The position numbers and the translations under genes are program-made. The notes under the pieces were generated by a model, which was not told the origin of the DNA, made no database searches, and worked only from the letters and a program-made list of their open reading frames with translations. From Pseudomonadota bacterium (lineage in GTDB: Bacteria > Pseudomonadota > Gammaproteobacteria > Burkholderiales > Burkholderiaceae), in NCBI GenBank assembly GCA_023441105.1, contig JAEZQX010000035.1, forward strand, positions 1-5,942: 5,942 nucleotides of DNA, given 5' to 3'. Positions 4,840 through 5,942 of this stretch are shown one piece after another; the first letter of the stretch is position 1; the number at the start of each line of letters is the position of its first letter.

Positions 4840-5778
4840 TCATGCCTGCGAAGCCGCTCCCCGGGCCAGGAACGCGGTGACCGCTTCGCGCCGCGGCATC
4901 GGCGCCACGGCGCCGTAGCCGAGGGTCGACAGGGCTGCTGCGGCGTTGGCATAGCGGGCCGCCGCGAACGGATCGCTGCCGCGAAGTGTCTCCGCCAGGA
5001 AGGCGCCGTCGAAGGTATCGCCAGCTGCCGTGGCATCGACTGCTGCGACTGCCTCTACGCCGATCCGCTCGCGCCGCTGCGGCGTCGCGACCAGCGTGCC
5101 GCCCTTGCCGAGGGTCAGCGCGACCACCCCGGCACCGAGCCTGAGATAGAAGTCGGCGATCGCCTCGGGCTCCTCGAGACCGGTCAGCTGAACCGCGTCG
5201 TCGAGGCCGGGCAGGGCGATGTCGCATTCGCTCATCGCGGCATGGATGACCGCCCGGGCGCGCTGGAGTGGCCAGAGCTTGAGGCGCAGGTTTGGGTCGT
5301 AGGACACCCGGACGCCACCCTCGCGAGCGATGCCGATGGCGTGGAAGACGGTGTCGCAGGCGGAGGAGCTGATCGCCTGGCTGATGCCGGAGACATGCAG
5401 CACCCGGGCTCCGGCGATGTAGTCGCGGTCAAAGGTGCCCGGCGTCATCCTGCTTGCCGCCGAACCGCTGCGGAGGTAGCTGAAGCGATGCTGGCCGTTC
5501 TCGTGGTCGACGAAGTAGATGGCGGTCGGCGCAGCCGGATCGCGGTGGACCTGGCTGGCATCGACGCCCTCCGCCGCCCACAGGCTCATGAAGCTGTCGC
5601 CGAAGGCATCGTTGCCGAGGCAGGTGAGGTAGCCGACGGTCGCGCCTTGCCGGGCCGCGGCGATGGCGCAATTGGAGGTGTCGCCGCCATGGCCGGCCAG
5701 ATAGCGGCCGTCCGCCTGGCGGTTGAATTCCAGCATCGGCTCGCCGAGACACACGATTTCAGGCTGCAAGGGCCGCAT
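4840..5778 (-). CDS. kdgK: 2-keto-3-deoxygluconate kinase (PfkB/ribokinase family)
   Basis: Phosphorylates 2-keto-3-deoxy-D-gluconate at O6 with ATP to give KDPG, which is cleaved by KDPG aldolase to pyruvate and glyceraldehyde 3-phosphate; the enzyme is cytoplasmic. The protein has 312 residues, normal for KdgK. PfkB signature 1 is GGDTSN (31-36). Signature 2 is DATAAGDTF (248-256) with catalytic Asp254; AAGD instead of GAGD is typical of KDG kinases such as E. coli KdgK. Other KdgK-like blocks are CLGEPMLEFN (10-19), TAIYFVDHENGQHRFSYLR and YDPNLRLKLW. The ATG at 5778 is fixed by an in-frame TAG six codons upstream (5794-5796) and by the conserved N-terminus. AAGG directly abuts the ATG, so no well-spaced Shine-Dalgarno exists. 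It converges on the toxin gene with an 18-bp gap. Confidence 0.93.
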   Translation of the reverse strand: MRPLQPEIVCLGEPMLEFNRQADGRYLAGHGGDTSNCAIAAARQGATVGYLTCLGNDAFGDSFMSLWAAEGVDASQVHRDPAAPTAIYFVDHENGQHRFSYLRSGSAASRMTPGTFDRDYIAGARVLHVSGISQAISSSACDTVFHAIGIAREGGVRVSYDPNLRLKLWPLQRARAVIHAAMSECDIALPGLDDAVQLTGLEEPEAIADFYLRLGAGVVALTLGKGGTLVATPQRRERIGVEAVAAVDATAAGDTFDGAFLAETLRGSDPFAAARYANAAAALSTLGYGAVAPMPRREAVTAFLARGAASQA

Positions 5779-5791
5779 CCTTCGCGATGGG

Positions 5792-5813
5792 GGCTATCGG
5801 CGCGATGATAGCC
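5792..5813. promoter_or_regulatory. 22-bp operator-like palindrome upstream of kdgK
   Basis: GGCTATC (5792-5798) and GATAGCC (5807-5813) are perfect 7-bp inverted arms around an 8-bp centre that itself contains CGCG on the dyad axis, so 18 of 22 positions are symmetric. It ends 13 bp before the kdgK ATG and includes TATCAT on the minus strand (5805-5810), a 5/6 match to a -10 box, though without a spaced -35. Even length, size and a CG centre fit a dimeric repressor such as a LacI-family protein. An RNA hairpin over the kdgK leader is the alternative. The regulator is not identified. Confidence 0.5.
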
Positions 5814-5909
5814 ACAGTCGCGCGGGCAATTGGCAGCGGTTGGGGCAGGGATTGGACTTTTGCAGCGCAGCATGCGATACTCTCGGGTTGTCCCGGCTGC
5901 CGTCGGCTC

Positions 5910-5925
5910 GGCCCCTCCAGGGGCC
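5910..5925 (-). other. GC-rich stem-loop in the presumed kdgK leader
   Basis: GGCCCC (5910-5915) pairs perfectly with GGGGCC (5920-5925) around a TCCA loop whose T and A could extend the stem. On the minus strand it comes only 5 nt after a TATAAT box, so it would be at the very start of a transcript begun there. It is followed by no T-tract on either strand, so I do not call it a terminator. Confidence 0.3.
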
Positions 5926-5926
5926 C

Positions 5927-5942
5927 GTCTATTATACACAAA
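5927..5942 (-). promoter_or_regulatory. Candidate -10 box and overlapping operator-like motif upstream of kdgK
   Basis: TATAAT (minus strand, 5931-5936) is a perfect -10 hexamer in an AT-rich island within otherwise very GC-rich DNA; any -35 would lie past the right edge. It overlaps a 13-bp imperfect palindrome, GTCTAT-T-ATACAC (5927-5939, 5 of 6 pairs), of the GT-N-TA type bound by GntR-family regulators. It also shares CTA(G/T)TATAC with the idnD promoter region. If used for kdgK it would give a leader of about 145 nt; it could instead belong to a gene off the right edge. Confidence 0.4.

Noticed and set aside
1..5942. tRNA/rRNA genes, CRISPR arrays, insertion sequences and replication origins
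   Set aside because: No cloverleaf or rRNA sequence, no regularly spaced long repeats, no transposase motifs or target duplications around the toxin-antitoxin pair were seen on reading both strands by eye.

Overview
The window is a high-GC (roughly 70%) stretch of bacterial chromosome. It is most likely from a pseudomonadotan (beta- or gammaproteobacterial type). The PstS is close in sequence to the E. coli protein and is preceded by a recognisable Pho box. I cannot place it more finely without a search.

Layout, left to right. (1) pstS (63-1094, minus) encodes the periplasmic phosphate-binding protein. It has a Pho-box promoter upstream and a strong GC hairpin beyond its stop at the window edge; the rest of a pst operon would lie off the left edge. 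(2) A long-chain mannitol dehydrogenase family oxidoreductase (1319-2812, minus) is divergent from (3) idnD, an L-idonate 5-dehydrogenase-like zinc enzyme (2981-4018, plus); they share a 168-bp promoter region. (4) A compact type II toxin-antitoxin pair (4187-4821, plus) consists of an AbrB/MazE-fold antitoxin and a PIN-domain (VapC-type) toxin that overlap by 4 nt. (5) kdgK, a 2-keto-3-deoxygluconate kinase of the PfkB family (4840-5778, minus), converges on the toxin with only 18 bp between them. (6) The kdgK upstream region (5779-5942) contains a 22-bp operator-like palindrome, a GC hairpin and a TATAAT box at the right edge.

Genes 2, 3 and 5 fit one sugar-acid pathway. A polyhydroxy acid (L-gulonate, L-idonate or a hexuronate product) is oxidised by the IdnD-like enzyme. 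A ketouronate such as D-fructuronate is interconverted with D-mannonate by the mannitol-dehydrogenase-family enzyme. After a dehydratase not present here, 2-keto-3-deoxygluconate is phosphorylated by KdgK to enter the lower Entner-Doudoroff route. The toxin-antitoxin pair sits inside this block, has visibly lower GC (about 62% by hand count) and is probably an insertion. The phosphate gene appears to be an unrelated neighbour.

I found no clearly new system. The items most worth a second look are regulatory: the palindrome before kdgK, a near-identical CTA(G/T)TATAC motif in two catabolic promoter regions, an operator placed between the -35 and -10 of the toxin-antitoxin promoter, and a GTCA repeat array facing away from pstS.
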